This document shows positions 22,144-32,639 of a stretch of 64,000 nucleotides of DNA, one piece after another. The number at the start of each line of letters is the position of its first letter. The first letter of the stretch is position 1. Source of the DNA: Limonium bicolor (taxonomy: Eukaryota > Streptophyta > Magnoliopsida > Caryophyllales > Plumbaginaceae); contig CM041776.1 in the NCBI GenBank assembly GCA_023374045.1, positions 276,605,039 to 276,669,038 of the forward strand, written 5' to 3'. The translations under genes and the position numbers were made by a program. A model generated the notes under the pieces. The model ran no database searches. It was given only the letters and a program-made list of their open reading frames with translations, and was not told where the DNA came from.

Positions 22144-22210
22144 TACTGTCAAGAGTTTACGCCTCTGCACTCTGTATGACTGAGTGTTTTGGTATTGCAC
22201 TTGCGCAGTA
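22144..22210 (+). ncRNA. 67-nt structured module (Y copy)
   Basis: Outer arms TACTGTCAAG and CTTGCGCAGTA enclose a near-invariant loop with GCCTCTGCACTCTGTATGAC and CACTC/GAGTG. It matches 57338-57404 of element Z in both length and sequence, with a compensated change in the stem. No known RNA family is recognised. It could be a packaging, dimerisation or other cis-acting signal; the strand is assumed to be that of the element. Confidence 0.45.
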
Positions 22211-22983
22211 ATGATCGAGTGGGATAGCTAGGAATTGGAAACATGTTAATTGTGGAGGAATAAAGCTATAAAGGCCAATGCATAGGAAATGCAAGGCCGC
22301 ACCAATAAAGGAGTACTTGTACAAAACCAAATGTGGAGACATGATTAACAGTAAGTGACTACAGTAGCACTAACTGCCAAATATCGGTATGGAATATACC
22401 CCAAATGTTGTAAATAGCTGAGAGAGCACTACATACTAGGTAGTAGCTCATTCTCAACCGACAGTAAGTCGGAAGGGAACAAGTCAATCATTGTGAAATA
22501 CATAACTGTATACACAGTAAATTGTTATGGAAGTGGATCGAAAGTTTATAACTCACCGAATTCGCTAAAAGTAAGAGATACCACGCGTTGGTTGAGAAAC
22601 CATTGTTACCAAGACGAAGGTGACAATTGGGGATGTGCAATACAGTAAGAATAGCAAATGGGGCAATTAAGCTCTACAGTTATTGGAGTTTTGCAGCAGA
22701 AACTAGTGAGCCAGTGATTCAAGTGTTGAATGTACATGGTGAACATGAGTGAATGGCTAATTATTAACGCCTAGAAGCCTAACAGGCCAGAATCGAAACC
22801 AACTAAGAGTTTAAACAAACTCCAATGAGAATTCTTGGTTTAGGAACTAAACCGCCAATATGGTTAAGATCCTCTAATCAGAATCCATTGTGTAATAGAC
22901 CGCGTGGAAGTTAAAACACTTCACGACGGCAGAACATTTTAAGCCAATGTTTAGTGATTGATTACGTGGGCGTAATCCCTTTT

Positions 22984-22995
22984 AAGGGGGGTAGA
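22984..22995 (+). other. Internal polypurine tract, element Y
   Basis: AAGGGGGGTAGA within ACGTGGGCGTAATCCCTTTT..., 1,287 bp before the LTR-adjacent tract at 24271. Element Z has the same context (ACGTGGGCGTAACCC) at 57018. Confidence 0.65.
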
Positions 22996-23510
22996 GCGCA
23001 AAACCACTTAGTGTATATTACCGTACAAGTGTACGTAGTGTATGTGACTTATATTGTGCATAGCACAAAATTATTGTTTTGATGATTGGTGTGTGTTACG
23101 TAAACATACACATTCATTCATGGTTTAATTGTGGTAATTGCGCACAGAAGATGCGAATACCATTGTGATAAGTGTGTTGATTTATTAACAGTTGTGGGTG
23201 ATAGTACAAGTGTGGGAGTAGAGAAACTCCCGGGGGAACAAACCCCGACAGTGTATAAATGTGAAATTGTGTGTTGTATTTTGATAAAATATATGTATAT
23301 ATATACTATATAGTGATTCAAGAAAGGGCATGATACCGACATAGAACCTAGTGAGAATAAGATTCCCTAGGCAACAGGATTAAAGTGAATGGAGGTAACT
23401 GATAGACGGAGTTCTATCCTTTGGAGATGTTATGATCATGATTAGAATGATTTAAAAGATAGAAAATTGGAAATGAGTGATTTAGTTGATGCTTGAAAAT
23501 GAAGTGGGAA

Positions 23511-23634
23511 GTGGAACTTGATTTGCATGCGATCAGGGAAGCCGAACACAAATTGGTGGAAGGATAGTTCAACACTGATGCTGATCACATCGGGGTTGGA
23601 TGACTCTTGAAACTCCTATAAGTGGTCACAATAA
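23511..23634 (+). other. Second shared non-coding module (Y copy)
   Basis: GAACTTGAT, AACACAAA, TGGAAGGATAGTTCAACA, GGGTTGGAT and AAGTGGTCACAA occur in the same order and spacing as at 55436-55562 of element Z. I see no coding potential. Confidence 0.6.
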
Positions 23635-23929
23635 CCACGCTAAGAAAAGAAGCAAAGAGCGTAAGTTGGACTTGGAGTTGTGTGTGTTTTCAAAAGGATT
23701 TTCAATTGGTATTTATAAAACGTTGATAGATACTTTACATAATTAAAGTTCTCTTACTTAACCTCACAAGGAAATTTTAAATTTAATTGATTGTTTTGAT
23801 CTCCCAAAGGCACGGGGACGGAAGGTGTCCATCGCGACCGGGTCCTGCGGGATCACAGTGTATATCAAAAATATTTTTGATTGCTATACATGCTATGACA
23901 TGTGTGGTATGTGTAATGTATGTTATTTT

Positions 23930-24175
23930 GACTTGATCTCCTAAAGTGTATGCTATTAAGATCTATGAGTCTAAATGTGTTGTGTTACATAGACCTATGT
24001 GTCTAAAGGTTGTTATGTTACCCAAGACCAGTGAGTCAAAGGGGTTGTTATGTATGTGTAAATGTTGTTAAGATACCCGGACCATTGAGTCCGAGGTTAT
24101 CATGTGAATATGTTGTGTTATGTGTGGATGTGAATGTGTTGCCCGGACCATTAAGTCCGAGGTTGTGATGTAAAG
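23930..24175 (+). repeat. Degenerate tandem repeat between the two tracts, element Y
   Basis: About five units of 40-60 bp built on GACC(T/A)(A/T)TGAGTC and GTTGTTATGTTA, with a final pair sharing CCCGGACCATT.AGTCCGAGG. Confidence 0.6.
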
Positions 24176-24247
24176 TGTGTTTGGTTATGGAAGTTTTATC
24201 TCTATAAGTAACCCCCGTATTCTAATCCAAGATGTGAGGGAAGTGTA

Positions 24248-24282
24248 AACTTCGAGGACGAAGTTCTTTTAAGGGGGGTAGA
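24248..24282 (+). promoter_or_regulatory. Pre-PPT hairpin and 3' polypurine tract, element Y
   Basis: Stem AACTTCG / CGAAGTT with loop AGGA (24248-24265), then AAGGGGGGTAGA at 24271-24282, one base before the LTR. Confidence 0.75.
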
Positions 24283-24283
24283 T

Positions 24284-25397
24284 TGAAATACCCAAACCTT
24301 GATATGTGGTTTAAATATCAAACTATGTTATATAAAGGCTAAAAAGTGCCTTAGAAACATCAGTGAACAATTTAAACCATAGTAAATGCAATAAAACGCT
24401 AAGATACAGTTTGAGCAAAAAAAACATGCTCTAAGCTATGAGTGAACTTGGTTAGGACCCAAAGCCTACCAAGACTTAATAATATTCAATTATGATCTAA
24501 TAGGGCTAATTAAGTCCTTAGGAAACCTTGGTAGACATTGGAACCAAACAAAACATAAATAAATATCTTAAAGTCAATAAGAGCAAAAATGTGCTCTAAG
24601 CTTGGGATAAATTTGTATAAGACCTAATGGTCATACCTATACCTTATAAATATGTTAATGAACATATTAAATCAATTACCAAAGAAAACCAAGCTTGAAA
24701 ACAAGTTAAAACACAAAAAGTGCTTTAAGGAGTCTTAAAGCACGTTTTTGAAAAATTGTCTTGTAAGTGAGTTTTGAATGGCTAAATGTCCATCATTACT
24801 CTTTAATTAACATATGTACTATATATTATCACATTTGGAAGTCTATATCAATGGGAAATCAAAAATTTCACTTCTATGTGCCTTGTTTTTGTGAATAGTG
24901 ATTTTTATAAGCTAGTTTGTAACATATGTTATCATAAGTAATTAAATTGACAAACAAAGACTAAAATACCCTTAGTGATATAAAGGGGGCCGGTTTTTGT
25001 AGTAATGAGTCACCAAACATGTTAACTTGTTAAGTAAATAAAGATGACTCATGGGTTACTATTTGCTTTAAGTTATAAATATCTTCAAAAAGCAAAACCA
25101 ATCTCATTTCTCTCATTTCTTTCTTCATTTCACACGGTTCCACTCTTCTTCAACCTCTCTTCTTCTTGTTCTCTCTCGGTAATACACCAATACCACCATT
25201 AACTCCATCTTTGAACCCTTGTAAAATCTAACTCACTTATCCAAATCAAAAACAAACACCACCATTCTCTTTGTCTCATCAAGCTCTTCAATTCTATCCT
25301 TTCAAAACTTCAAAAGCCCCATTTCGGTGCCATGGAGTTCCTCCATTGAAGGAGCTTGAGCTTGTCTTTCCACATATTATTGATCTCCTTTGCTTCT
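24284..25397 (+). repeat. 3' LTR of element Y, left part
   Basis: TGAAATACCCAAACCTTGAT (one C fewer than the 5' LTR) up to TTGCTTCT, where a solo LTR is inserted. It contains TATAAATA at 25074. Confidence 0.88.
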
Positions 25398-26343
25398 TGA
25401 AATACCCCAAACCTTAATAAGTTGTTTAAACATTAAATAATAAATTATTAAGACTAAAAAGAGTCTCTGAAACATTAGTAAACAATTTAATAAATAGTAA
25501 ATACAATTAATTGCCTAAAAGGCAATAAGGACAAAGTATGCTCTAAGCTTGGGATAATTTTGATTAAGGCTTGATGAACTTACCAAGACCTTACTTTATA
25601 TTAATGAGCCTATTAAATCAATTATCAAAGAAAACCGAGCTTGGAAACAAGTTAAAACACAAAATGTGCTTTAAGGAGTCTTAAAGCACGTTTTTGAAAA
25701 AAAATTGTCTTGTAAATGGGTTTTGAATGGCTAAATGTCCATCATTACTCTTTAATTAATATGTGTACTACTTAGTATCACATTTGGAAGTTTAAATCAA
25801 TGGGAAATCAAAAATCTCACTTTTATGTGCCTTGTTATTATGAATAGTAACTAAATGAGCTAGTTTGTAACATATGTTAACATGAGTAATTTAATTGAGC
25901 AATAAAGACTAAGTAACCCCTTATGTTAAATGGGGGCCGGTTTTGCATGTGGTGAGTCACCACCCTTGCTAACTGATTGAGTAAATAAGTAAGTAATCAA
26001 AAAGCACTATTTGCTTTACGTAAACAATTAATATCTTCAAAAGCATTTGCAATCAGTGAATCCTCTTCATTCCTTCATTTGCTCAATTTCAACGTATCCC
26101 ATCTTCCTCCTTTCTCTCTTTCACGGTTGAACCAGCACACCACCAACGTACAACTTCAAATCCTTGTAACTCCTAGCTCACTTGTCCAAATCAAAAACTA
26201 AGACCACCAGTCTCTTAGTCTCGTCAAGCTCTTCAACTTGGTCCTTTCAAATCTTCAAGAGCTCCATTTTGGTGCCAAGAGGAACCTCCATGGAAGGAGC
26301 TTGAGCTCATCTTTTCACATATTATTGTTCTCCTTGCTTCAAG

Positions 26344-26725
26344 GTAAGGAAACTCAAAGAAAAATGATGTTTCCTCCATGTTTTGTGTTGTCCGAAAATT
26401 GTCTTAAATGGTGTCTTTGTATTGCCTTGTTCTAGCTTCGTTCCAACCTTTCAAGGACTGGGTGGAGTCCTCTCTTGACACATTTCCAAATTCTCTTCAA
26501 GTTCTAAGTTGACAAGCAAGCAAATATCCTTACCGATTTCTGAAACAAGAAAGAAGTTGTGAGGAAAGGAGGTAATTATGCTAATCAAAAATAGCTTATA
26601 ATTCCTTTGGAAAATGAACTTATGTTGTCTACTGAAACTACCTAAAGAGCCAATGGTAAATGACTTAGAAAATTGTTCCCAAAGAGACTAGTAAAGGACA
26701 TACGTATTGTTGTGTGCATTTGCAG
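26344..26725 (+). other. Candidate LTR-internal intron (solo LTR)
   Basis: Donor CAAG|GTAAGG and acceptor ATTTGCAG|GT, 382 bp. Shorter than in the other LTRs, but with the same flanking landmarks. Confidence 0.38.
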
Positions 26726-26955
26726 GTCAAAGGCAAATATATTGTGGGAAATTCAGTGTTTAAGATTTATGCATTCTAAGAGCCTAAGTGCTATGCAATT
26801 TAAATTGTGCACTATGTTGTAATGTGGTGTATATTTGGTGAAGTTTTAAGTATAAGAGTGTACCTAAGATCATTGGGAAGTTTATACATATGATGGGTGT
26901 AAAGAACTTACGCAGCAGGACTTGAAAAATGCAAGTACGTCAATTCTGTAGCTTC

Positions 26956-27212
26956 GGTCCGGGACTTGGGATTTGGATGACATCCCTGACCATATATCAC
27001 AAAGTGCCGAGAGTTATACATAGTTTTAGGTCCGGGACTTGGGTCTTGTACAAGGACCCGGACCAACCCCCTTATTTATCCCCGTGAGTTTTTGCTTGAA
27101 TTGGTCCGGGACCTAGGACTTGTATGAAGTCCCGGACCACCCCATTAAAACAGCCCGAGAGTTTTGTTAAGTATAGGTCCGGGACCTTAGTTGGGGACCA
27201 AGTCCCGGACCA
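26956..27212. repeat. Palindrome array, GGTCCGGGAC class, four units
   Basis: Four inverted repeats GGTCCGGGAC...GTCCCGGACC at ~73-bp period. The first is decayed in one arm (CATCCCTGACC). No TCCGAACTT units occur in this LTR. Confidence 0.85.
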
Positions 27213-29063
27213 CTTTTAAAGGTTAGTTCAAGGTTAGATAATGATGTCTAATGAAGGGGAATAGTTAGTGGTGATGTTATGAAGTTATGTAGGACATGTT
27301 AAGTGTGTTATAAAGACAACCAAGTGGGTGAAAGGTTGTAATAAAATGTGGAAGTAAAACAAGTTAAAGGTGTCAAGTTATTTAACTAGTTAACGAGGGT
27401 AAGTTATAAGCGTTAGACTTTAAACAAACATGTTACCCCGATGCTGATAAAAGTAAATGTAATGTTGCCAGTTGTTCGAGAACTGTCCAAGAAACTTAAG
27501 ATGACACGTTAGAGTGGACGTTGGTGACAGGTATGGTTTTCTTGCAACCTGTGTCCTACCGGATTACACCGGCTTGTATGCCAATGTGTTTTTCTGTATG
27601 TTTGCCACGTTGTAAGATAAAACATGTAATGAGTTTACAGTAATTCATATGTGTGGCGTGTTTAGTTCCCGATACCATTTAACCTCGAAAGTGTTAAACC
27701 TTAACTAACTGAGTCTAGGATCACATGGGAGTTTGGTATTCGGATTAAACGACCCGAACCATGGGGCGTTCTAACCGCGGCTATGCGTGAGTTAAATGTG
27801 TGGTATGTGTATGTGAATGTAGGGATCTCCCTTGTGTGTTTAACCTAAGAGTAATACTGTATGGTGTGTAAGTACGATAGACTCCGTAGTGGAGTTCTAA
27901 CGAAAAAAAATTAAAAGTAAGTATGTACTAACAGTAGTGAGGAATCCGGTTTGGCCGGTCGCGCGTTGTTTGAGAGTGGGTATCCTTTTTAGCTTTACCC
28001 TTCTCTCTGTTATGGTTGTTTCCCTCACGGGTTATGATCTCCCATTAGCTTATCCCAAAGCTTAGCTATTCTGACTTACGATCGGTTTAGGGGGAACATG
28101 TGTTTATGTGGTGTGTTCGGGTCACTAAATCCGATCCATCTTTAGGTAAGTTACTCGTCCGACTATTAGGGCGGTAATGAGTTTTGTTATAACGAGCTTA
28201 ACATGGGGGTGATATCATTCCCTAGGCTCACCAGTGTATTAACTATGTTTGGGCCGGTTCCTAAGAGATCCGTACCCGTTATGTATGTGTTATTTATATG
28301 TTGCAAAGTTATTGTGATGTGATGTTATGTGTCGCTTAGAAGTGAAATATGAGGATCATGGATATGATTCCTAGTATGTAAAAGAGACGTTTGTGGAAAC
28401 CCGATAGTGGGTAAGTGTCGTCTATTGAGGAAATAGCTCCGTTAGAGGAGAAATACTATAGGGTGGAAGAACTCAAAGAGTGATTGGTTAAGTATGGATG
28501 AGTTATTTTTGTTAAGCCCATTGGGGTGAAATGTATTGTGTCGTGAGTTTATGTTTCACATGCTTGATTTAAATGTAATCAACTGCATGCTAAGACGACA
28601 AATAGTTGTGCGTGGCCCGGTAGCATGTGGGCTGCGGGATTACCATACCAGCAAAGGTGCTGAGCCCCTGGGGGGCCACCCTTTCTTTCCTTTTCTATTT
28701 CAGGTACAAGGAGCTGGAGCCGTTCGAGAGTAGGACGGGGTAGTTGTTGCGTACGGGTAATTGGTGTAATCACTTGTAACCTGTAGGTGTAGTAAGACCG
28801 AAATTGTTCTCGACATTAGTTGTAAACACTCGGTACAGTTGGAAGGTATTTGTATAATGAATGTCGGTGTTGATAAAGGAGACAGTAATGTGTAGTTGCT
28901 CGGGGATCTAGTCCATCAGACCGATACAGTTGTGTAAATGTTAGCCTTGTTAGCCACGTGGGTGGTTAACGGCGTGTAACACCGATGAGTTAAGTTATGT
29001 GATGATGTGTATTTTCCGCTGCAGTTTAATGTTAAGTATGTTGTTGTATGTTGGGGTGTTACA

Positions 29064-32000
29064 CTTCTAAGTAAGGAATCTCAAAGAAAAATCAAGTTTC
29101 CTCCATGTTTTGTGGTTGACCGAAAATACTCATTGATGGAGCTCTTTGTGTGACTTTGTTCTAGCTTCATTCCAATCTCTTATGGACTAGGTGGAGTCCT
29201 CTCTTCATAGATATTCAAGCTCTCTTCAAAGATCAAGGTAAAACAAGTACATTAATGTTTTTGAAACAATGTAAATCTAGGGTTTACAATGAGATGAAGC
29301 TTAAAGCTTGAATACTCATTATGTTGTTTGTACAATGTATAGAACTTGACAAGGAATCAAATACCTTACCGGTTTTATAAGGAAACAAGAAAGAAGTTTG
29401 TTTGGAAAAGAGGTAAATATACTAGCCTAATGTTGTTTAATGCCTTAGGAGAAATGAGCTTATAATGCTTGTTAAAACTACCTAAAGAGCAAATGGTGAA
29501 TGACTTAGTAAAGTGTTCTCAAGGAGACTAGTAAAAGAACATATGTCTTGGTGTATGTAATTGCAGGTCAAAGGCTTATATATTGTGGAAATTCAGTGTT
29601 TAAGATTTATGTTATTTAAGGGCCTAAGAGCCATGTTATTTAAGGGCCTTAGTGCCAAGCAATTTAAGTTATGCACTATATTGTGATGTAGTGCTAAATG
29701 TGTGAAGTTTGTATAAAAATGTGTTTGATGGGTTTTAGGTGTTCTTGAATGAAATAAGGTAAAAACCTAAGTGTTTGGATGTGAGAATATACAAGAGAAG
29801 TTATGTCAAAATTTAGGAAAATGTATAAGAAGTTCAAAGTGTTTTAAAGGAATTTTGGTGAACTAGGAAGTGTTCTAGAGTGTAATATGGATTTAGGCAT
29901 TATTTTGGGGTTTTAGTATATACCAAAGACGTTTTGGACTTAAGTTGAGACTTAGGCAAACTTTGGTAAATTGAGGAGAAAGTGTAAGCTTGGAAAAGGA
30001 ATTGTAAGAATGACATAAGGAGTTTTGATTTGTAAGAAAGGATGTTTGGATGATGATGTTTGTGTGGAAGATATGTCTTGGTATAATGGTTAGAACAGAC
30101 ATGAAACATCACTTAGGAACCTAGGAAGTAGATGCTATAAGTGTTGGAGGCTTTGGAGGAATTTGGCTAAGTGTTTAAGGGCTTGGAAATTGAGCATTTT
30201 GCCTTGTCCGAACTTCCGTCCGGACATGGAAGTTCGGACAGGCTCTGTTGGGCAAGGATCTGGCACACTCGAACTGTGTCCGAACTTGGGAAGTCCGGAC
30301 ACATGTTCGGACATGTGTATTTAAAAGACGGGAAAAGTTTCTGGAACGGTCCGACCCAGCTGTGGGTCGGACGGTGGGTCGGACGGCCAAAATTATGCAA
30401 AAAAAAAAACAAGACAATGTTGTAAGGAGAATCAAAGTGATATTTTGGTATTATAATATGCCTAAGTTTATGTATGAAGTTTGGGTAATCAATGGATGAA
30501 GAGAATAGATGAAACAAGACTTGAAAATGTCATATTTGGGATTCTGTTACAGTGGTCCGGGACCTAGGTAGTGGATGATGTCCCGGACCATACACAAAAA
30601 AAGGGCCGAGAGTTTCACCAATGTTCTGGTCCGGGACTTGGGGTCAGTACAAGGTCCCGGACCAGTCTGTAAAATCACCCGAGAGTTTCATTAAGTGTTG
30701 GTCCGGGACTTAAGGTAAGGACCAAGTCCCGGACCACTCTAAAATTGTTGTTTTAGGTTATTAAAAGATGTCTAATGATGGGGATTGATGGATAATGATG
30801 TTATAAGGTTGTGTAGGACATGTTAGGTGAGTTATAGTCACAATTCGGTGGGTGAAAAGTTGAAGTAAAATGAAAGAGTGAAACATGTTAAAAATGTAAA
30901 GTTATTTAACCAAGTTAACGGGGAAAAGTTATAAGCATTAGACTTTAAACAAACATGTTATCCCAATGTTAATAAAAGTACATGTAATGTTGTCAGTTGT
31001 TCGAGAATTGCTCGAGGAACATAAATGGACATGATAAAGTGGACTCCGGTGACAGGTATGGTTTTCTTGCAACCTGTGTTCTACCGGGTTACACCGGCTT
31101 GTATGCCAATGTGTTTTTCTGTATGTTTGCCACGTTGTAAGATAAAACATGTAATGAGTTTACAGTAATTCATATATGTGGCGTGTTCAACTCCGATACC
31201 ATTTAACCTCGGCAGTGTTAACCTTAGTTAACTGAGTCTAGGATCACATGAGAGTTCGGTATTCGGATTAAACGACCCGAACCATGGGGCGTTCTAACCA
31301 CGGCTATGCGTGAGTTGATTATGATGTGTGGTGTATGTGAATGTAGGGATCTCCCTTGTATGTTTAACCCAGTCGTAATACTGTATGTGTGTGTAGGTGT
31401 GATAGACTCCATAGTGGGGTTCTAACTAATATCTAAAGTAAGTATGTACTAACAGTAGTGAGGAATCCGGTTTGGCCGGTCGCGCGTTGTTTGGGAGAGG
31501 GTATCCTTCTTAGCCTTACCCTTCTTTGTTATGGTTGTTTCCCTCACGGGTTATGATCTCCCATTAGCTTACTCCAAAGCTTAGCTATTCTGACTTATGA
31601 TCGGTTTAGGGGGAACATGTGTTTGTGTGGTGTGTTCGGGCCTCCAAACCCGAACCATCTTAACTTAAGTTACTTGTCCGACTATTAGGACGGTAATGAG
31701 TGTTGTTGTTGTATAACAAGCTTACCATGAGGGTGACACCATTCTCTAGGCTCACCAGTGATTTAACTATGTTTGGGTCGGTTCCTAAGAGGACCGTTCC
31801 CGTTATGTTATGTGATGTTATTGTAAGCAATTCCTATTGCGATGTTATCATGTGCACGTCGATACGTGAAAGTGTTGTTAAGTTTTGTTATGTGAGGAAT
31901 GATATATGTTGTAAGATATGGATTGTGTGGATCATGGATATGAATCCCAGTTTGTGATAAGAGGCGTTTAAGGATAACCCGATTAATGGGTAGATGTCGT

Positions 32001-32639
32001 CTATTAAGGAAGTAGCTCCATTAGAGGAGAAACACTCTAGGAATAATGAATACCATGAGTGACTTATCAAATAAGGATATATTATCCGTTTGTTGAGCCC
32101 ATTGAGGCGAAATGTTATGTGTTGTGTGTTTACTGTTACATGCATGAATTAAATATAATCAACCGCATGCTAAGACGGCAATTAGTTGTGCATGGCCCGG
32201 TAGCATGTGGGCTGCGGGATTACCATACCAGCAAAGGTGCTGAGCCCCTTGGGGGCCACCCTTTCTCTTCTTTTCCTATTTCAGGTACAGAGAGCTGGAA
32301 GCCGTTCGAGAGTAGGACGGGGTAGACACTGTACATGGGTAATCATTTAAGTGTATATATACAGTAGGTGTAGTAAGACCGAAATTGTTATCGGCATCAG
32401 TTTATAAATACTCGGTATAGTTGAAAGGTGTATGTTGTTGTTGTTGTTAATGGAGAGGAATAGTAATGTGTATTCGCTTGGGAATTTAGCCCATCAGACC
32501 GGTACAATGTATGTGTATTAGCCTTGTTAGCCACGTGGGTGGTTAACGGCGTGTAACACCAACGAGTTGAGTTATTTGATGAGGTGTGTATTCCGCTGCA
32601 GATTGTTGTTATGTATTTGTTGTTGGATGAGGTGTTACA
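29064..32639 (+). repeat. 3' LTR of element Y, right part
   Basis: Resumes at CTTCTAAGTAAGG (the intron donor is changed from AG|GT to AA|GT) and ends AGGTGTTACA. It carries palindrome arrays 30205-30384, with one extra GTGGGTCGGACG duplication, and 30553-30736. The LTR-end hairpin is at 32526-32547. It is followed by TTCGACTTTGG, unrelated to the left flank of Y. Confidence 0.85.

Larger units (their letters stand above)
19580..24247 (+). other. Non-coding interior of element Y
   Basis: No gag zinc knuckle, protease, RT, RNase H or integrase motif was seen in any frame, and no frame is longer than 118 codons. Recognisable parts are a TTCAAACC-rich stretch near 20555-20660, a 67-nt hairpin module at 22144-22210, an internal polypurine tract at 22984, a second shared module at 23511-23634, and a tandem repeat at 23930-24175. 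The remainder is anonymous. Confidence 0.65.
25398..29063 (+). mobile_element. Solo LTR, 3,666 bp, nested in Y's 3' LTR
   Basis: TGAAATACCCCAAACCTTAA ... GGGGTGTTACA, flanked by CTTCT on both sides (25393-25397 and 29064-29068), a clear 5-bp target duplication. No internal region is present, so it arose by LTR-LTR recombination. The 5' third resembles element 1's LTR. The GGTCCGGGAC array and 3' half resemble the Y LTR. It has a GGGGGCCGGTTTT block, candidate intron 26344-26725, and LTR-end hairpin 28949-28970. Confidence 0.92.
14884..32639 (+). mobile_element. Element Y: gypsy element with long LTRs and non-coding interior
   Basis: Two 4.67-4.69-kb LTRs enclose 4.73 kb that starts with an iMet primer site and ends with the polypurine tract. 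The left flank is ATTAC and the right flank is TTCGA, so the ends do not show a target duplication. The 3' LTR is split by a younger solo LTR. No gag or pol motif is visible inside, so by structure this is a large LTR element without coding capacity (LARD-like). It would depend on enzymes from a related chromovirus. The lack of a target duplication suggests a hybrid formed by recombination. Confidence 0.8.

Noticed and set aside
19551..24283. Possible gag/pol remnants in element Y's interior
   Set aside because: I looked for zinc knuckles, protease, RT, RNase H and integrase signatures in all frames and saw none.
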